A stretch of 34,967 nt of DNA, taken from positions 1 through 34,967 of the forward strand of contig JAJRZD010000039.1 of assembly GCA_024275415.1 (NCBI GenBank). Direction: 5' to 3'. The notes under the pieces are model-generated. The model had not been told where the DNA came from. It did not search any database and saw nothing but the letters and a program-made list of their open reading frames with translations. Source of the DNA: an archaeon. GTDB taxonomy: Archaea; Asgardarchaeota; Thorarchaeia; Thorarchaeales; Thorarchaeaceae. The position numbers and the translations under genes are program-made. This document shows, piece after piece, positions 33,966-34,967 of this stretch (position 1 is its first letter; each line of letters opens with the position of its first letter).

Positions 33966-34282
33966 GGATGGTCACATTCATGATGGTAAACCAAACAACT
34001 TGAATCCCACGATGCGTTCAAAGGATATCCAAATGGTCAGGATGGAAGACAAGCACGTAAAAAGAGTAATATCCAGACCATCTAAGAGGAATCCTGCGGT
34101 GATGATGAATTACCATATGTGTGAGTATGAACGTATGATCGTCCCAAGGGGTATCTGAACCGCGCATCATACTTCTTCAGGCTTACAATGTACATGGACT
34201 ACTGTGTTTCGTCTTTCGTTCCTCAAAAAGAAAGAGGAGTGACCCTAGCCATGACTGAGGGGGAGGTGAGTGCTCATGATGG
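33966..34282. other. 317-bp intergenic region without a clear gene
   Basis: The region lies between the MBL gene start and the methyltransferase stop, both on the minus strand, so it should hold the MBL gene promoter. On the plus strand a 64-codon ORF (33964-34158) is rich in Met and basic residues, has no ribosome site and overlaps the MBL start; I do not accept it. No tRNA, strong hairpin or repeat is visible. Confidence 0.5.
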
Positions 34283-34957
34283 TTACTTCAATACCTTGAA
34301 CACGCCAGCTGGGGTCACAGAATCAGCAAAGGTCGCACCGCTTTCATTAACCCATCTGAAGAAGTCTTCTTTCTTGATCGCTCCGTATGCACCTTCATTA
34401 AGGAGGACATAAAGCTCGGTATACTTGTCCATCACAGGATAGAATGCCTCTGTGCCAAAGAACAGGCCGCCGGGCTTGAGAATCCGCATCATTTCTTTCG
34501 TGGCTTTCTCTGCGTCACACCAATGGAGGACTTGCGATGTGTACACCATATCAAAGAACTCGTCCTCGAAGGGGAGCTCCTCAGCAGAGCCTTGGAAATA
34601 TGTGGGGTGATGCTCTGCCATCGACTCGACTGTTTCTCTATCAATCCCATGCAACCTTGAGACATACATCGCGAATTCTTCCTCAGCAATCCGCAACAGA
34701 TTGGGGTCATATTCAAGAGCGTGTATCTTCACCGGATTGTCAGAGTCAAATGCGCCCTTCTTGTAGTAGTAGCCCCATATCGCTGCTGTTCCAACCCCAC
34801 TTCCACAGCCGACATCAATGAAGTTCCCTCTCCTATTCAAGGCGTCCGAGAATTTGAATGCTGCTTTTCGAATCTGCTCATACATCTTCAAATTGAGGGC
34901 GTCGTCCCAATTGAACACGTTCATCTCATCGTGGAAAGTGGTATATGTCCCTTTCAA
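34283..34957 (-). CDS. SAM-dependent methyltransferase, possibly 5' partial
   Basis: A methyltransferase of up to 224 residues. Motif I is FIDVGCGSGVGTAA, then HALEYDPNLL, QGSAEELPFEDEFFDMVYTSQVL (in two blocks) and MMRILKPGGLFFGTEAF, typical of the Methyltransf_11 group. The frame remains open to the right edge. TTG 34957 is the outermost start seen; ATG 34924 (MNVFNWDD) is an alternative, and the true start may lie outside the window. Substrate unknown. Confidence 0.8.
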   Translation of the reverse strand: MKGTYTTFHDEMNVFNWDDALNLKMYEQIRKAAFKFSDALNRRGNFIDVGCGSGVGTAAIWGYYYKKGAFDSDNPVKIHALEYDPNLLRIAEEEFAMYVSRLHGIDRETVESMAEHHPTYFQGSAEELPFEDEFFDMVYTSQVLHWCDAEKATKEMMRILKPGGLFFGTEAFYPVMDKYTELYVLLNEGAYGAIKKEDFFRWVNESGATFADSVTPAGVFKVLK

Positions 34958-34967
34958 TCGGTGAGGA

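Noticed and set aside
33964..34158. 64-codon plus-strand ORF in the gap before the last methyltransferase
   Set aside because: It overlaps the MBL gene start, lacks a ribosome site, and its Met/Lys-rich sequence has no domain.
34188..34412. 74-codon plus-strand ORF
   Set aside because: Its second half is antisense to the C-terminus of the methyltransferase and there is no ribosome site; it looks like a shadow frame.

Overview
The window looks like a chromosomal segment from an archaeon. The best evidence is a DNA primase large subunit (PriL) with all four Fe-S cysteines, a DUF763 protein, an archaeal/yeast-type aspartate-semialdehyde dehydrogenase, an OGG1-type glycosylase, and many short operons with overlapping stops and starts, GGAGG/GGTGA ribosome sites and occasional TTG/GTG starts. 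Large secreted membrane-anchored proteins (beta-propeller-like repeats, thrombospondin type-3 repeats) and large FtsX-type permeases give it the flavour of Asgard archaea, perhaps Thorarchaeota-like. That placement is an impression from gene content, not a demonstrated one.

Layout. 1-727 is the 3' end of a secreted repeat protein with a C-terminal membrane anchor. 835-2340 (+) holds a zinc alcohol-dehydrogenase-family enzyme followed by a small TOPRIM protein. 11885-2306 (-) is a long operon: ABC ATPase, two paralogous permeases of about 960 residues, a second ABC ATPase with an AbrB-like region and a zinc ribbon at its C-terminus, and a membrane-bound alpha/beta hydrolase. 11990-16619 (+) holds MobB and two paralogous surface proteins, each with a degenerate M28-peptidase-like domain, calcium-binding TSP3 repeats and a C-terminal membrane anchor. 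16929-19617 (+) is a tightly coupled operon of an unknown 79-residue protein, asd and aspartate kinase, preceded by a leader with clear inverted repeats. 21633-19675 (-) is acetoacetyl-CoA synthetase, with a small PH-like membrane protein upstream. 22345-29426 is a patchwork of short units: methyltransferase, chagasin-like inhibitor plus membrane protein, HAD hydrolase, TPR protein, MBL hydrolase, radical SAM protein and DUF763. 29668-32195 (+) is an operon of a thioredoxin-like protein, a methyltransferase, a small ORF and priL. It is followed on the minus strand by an OGG1-like glycosylase, a second MBL hydrolase and a methyltransferase that reaches the window edge.

The least explained signal is a diverged repeat of about 190 bp present twice, at 25060-25246 (before the TPR gene) and 30873-31068 (before priL). 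Its 3' part behaves like coding sequence: substitutions concentrate at third codon positions and one stretch is purely synonymous. Its 5' part is conserved at nucleotide level across a frame difference and can form conserved hairpins. It is either a small protein family with one decaying copy or a structured RNA, and I recognise neither. Other points worth attention are the ABC ATPase fusion, the pair of apparently inactive M28-TSP3 proteins, the 79-residue gene with its structured leader ahead of asd-lysC, and a cytosolic chagasin-like inhibitor.

I see no rRNA, tRNA, CRISPR array, insertion sequence, integrase or replication origin.
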